Source of the DNA: an uncultured Alphaproteobacteria bacterium
GTDB lineage: Bacteria; Pseudomonadota; Alphaproteobacteria; Micavibrionales; Micavibrionaceae
Assembly (NCBI GenBank): GCA_934538895.1
Contig: CAKTCH010000122.1
Coordinates: 1 to 5,409 of the forward strand
Reading direction: 5' to 3'
Length of the DNA stretch: 5,409 nucleotides
This document shows positions 4,967-5,409 of this stretch, piece after piece; position 1 is the first letter of the stretch; every line of letters begins with the position of its first letter. A program made the position numbers and the translations under genes. Under the pieces are notes generated by a model. The model had not been told where the DNA came from and did no database searches. It saw only the letters and a list, made by a program, of their open reading frames with translations.

Positions 4967-5409
4967 TTATATATGCTTTGAAGAAACCTCGCCTAATTGG
5001 GCGAGGTTTTCTTCTATATCGCCGAGATAGGGGAAGGAGGGTTGCGCGCCTTTGTTCATGCAGGTCAGCGACCCGGCGACGGCGGCGCGTTTCATGGCTT
5101 CGACCAGCGGCAGTCCCGCGTGCAGGGCTGCCGCCAGCGTGCCGCAATAGGCGTCGCCCGCGCCGGTTTTATCGATGAAGTTTTCCAGCTTCAGGGCCGG
5201 GACGTGAACTTCCTGCCCATCCGGCGTTACGGCGAATGAGCCGCGCTCGCCCATCGTGACGATGCATGTGAGATTGCCCATCCGGGAGAGGGCGAGCGCA
5301 ATGTGGCTCTCATGATCTTCGACCTGTATCTTCATTTTCGCGGCGATCTGGCGGGCTTCGATCTGGTTGACGATCAGGTAATCGAGTTTCTTCAGCGTTT
5401 CTTCGGGGA
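4967..5409 (-). CDS. PfkB/ribokinase-family sugar kinase, C-terminal part
   Basis: The frame stays open to the right edge, so about 146 C-terminal residues are seen. An ATG at 5335 is internal, because family sequence continues upstream of it: DYLIVNQIEA (5354-5383 region) matches the ribokinase VNETEA segment. Other landmarks are VTMGERG (ATP-site strand), then DKTGAGDAYCGTL, whose GAGD (5153-5164) forms the anion hole and supplies the catalytic base Asp, and GAQPSFP, typical of ribokinase C-termini (GAQPSIP in E. coli RbsK). The enzyme should phosphorylate a sugar or nucleoside hydroxyl with ATP. Ribokinase is the best guess, but the N-terminal substrate-binding part is outside the window. 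The C-terminal tail (about 27 residues after GAQ begins) is slightly longer than in E. coli RbsK, and its codons form a terminator-like hairpin. It converges on the nucleotidyltransferase-like gene. Confidence 0.87.
   Translation of the reverse strand, partial: PEETLKKLDYLIVNQIEARQIAAKMKIQVEDHESHIALALSRMGNLTCIVTMGERGSFAVTPDGQEVHVPALKLENFIDKTGAGDAYCGTLAAALHAGLPLVEAMKRAAVAGSLTCMNKGAQPSFPYLGDIEENLAQLGEVSSKHI
4980..5014 (+). terminator. Terminator-like hairpin overlapping the 3' end of the sugar kinase gene
   Basis: AAACCTCGCC (4984-4993) pairs with GGCGAGGTTT (5000-5009) over 10 bp around a 6-base loop. The stem extends to GAAG/CTTC with one bulged base. In the plus direction TTTTCTTCT follows the GC core, in the minus direction TTTCTTC, so it could end transcription both ways. 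It lies 31 bases after the stop of the plus-strand gene and inside the last codons of the minus-strand kinase. Confidence 0.7.

Noticed and set aside
4967..5335. Treating the ATG at 5335 as the start of the sugar kinase
   Set aside because: Family-like sequence (DYLIVNQIEA) continues in frame upstream to the window edge, so the gene is cut by the window, not short.

Overview
The window looks like an ordinary stretch of an alphaproteobacterial chromosome. The evidence is protein style: a stand-alone receiver protein with an FFGPDRRRR-type basic tail, a YjfB-like mini-protein of the alphaproteobacterial form, moderately high GC in genes and short AT-rich spacers. The assignment is an inference from family resemblance; there is no rRNA or marker gene to fix it. 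I see no insertion sequence, tRNA, CRISPR array or phage gene.

Layout from left to right. (1) Positions 1-870 (+) are the 3' part of an RNase II/RNase R family exoribonuclease gene, cut by the window edge. (2) Positions 878-2587 (-) encode a complete thiamine-diphosphate enzyme of the acetolactate-synthase superfamily. It converges on gene 1 with only 7 bases between them. (3) A 140-base divergent spacer (2588-2727) separates it from a rightward cluster: a receiver-domain response regulator (2728-3342), a helical protein of unknown function overlapping it by an ATGA junction (3339-3851), and a 58-residue YjfB-like putative motility protein (3898-4074). A strong intrinsic terminator follows at 4105-4133. 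(4) An AT-rich leader with a weak promoter candidate and a strong ribosome binding site precedes 4221-4949 (+), a protein that resembles the cytidylyltransferase (HldE C-terminal/RfaE) fold but lacks the HxGH catalytic histidines. (5) Convergent to it, 4967-5409 (-) is the C-terminal part of a PfkB/ribokinase-family sugar kinase, cut by the right edge. A terminator-like hairpin lies inside its last codons.

How the genes may work together. The three-gene cluster is the most coherent unit: an output-less phospho-receiver translationally coupled to a helical partner, followed by a small protein of a family tied to motility. This suggests a signalling module related to motility or chemotaxis (inference). 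The nucleotidyltransferase-like protein beside a sugar kinase recalls the two halves of HldE (kinase plus nucleotidyltransferase), but the genes are convergent and the transferase-like protein appears to lack its catalytic signature, so a joint pathway is not shown. The exoribonuclease and the ThDP enzyme appear to be independent housekeeping or metabolic genes.
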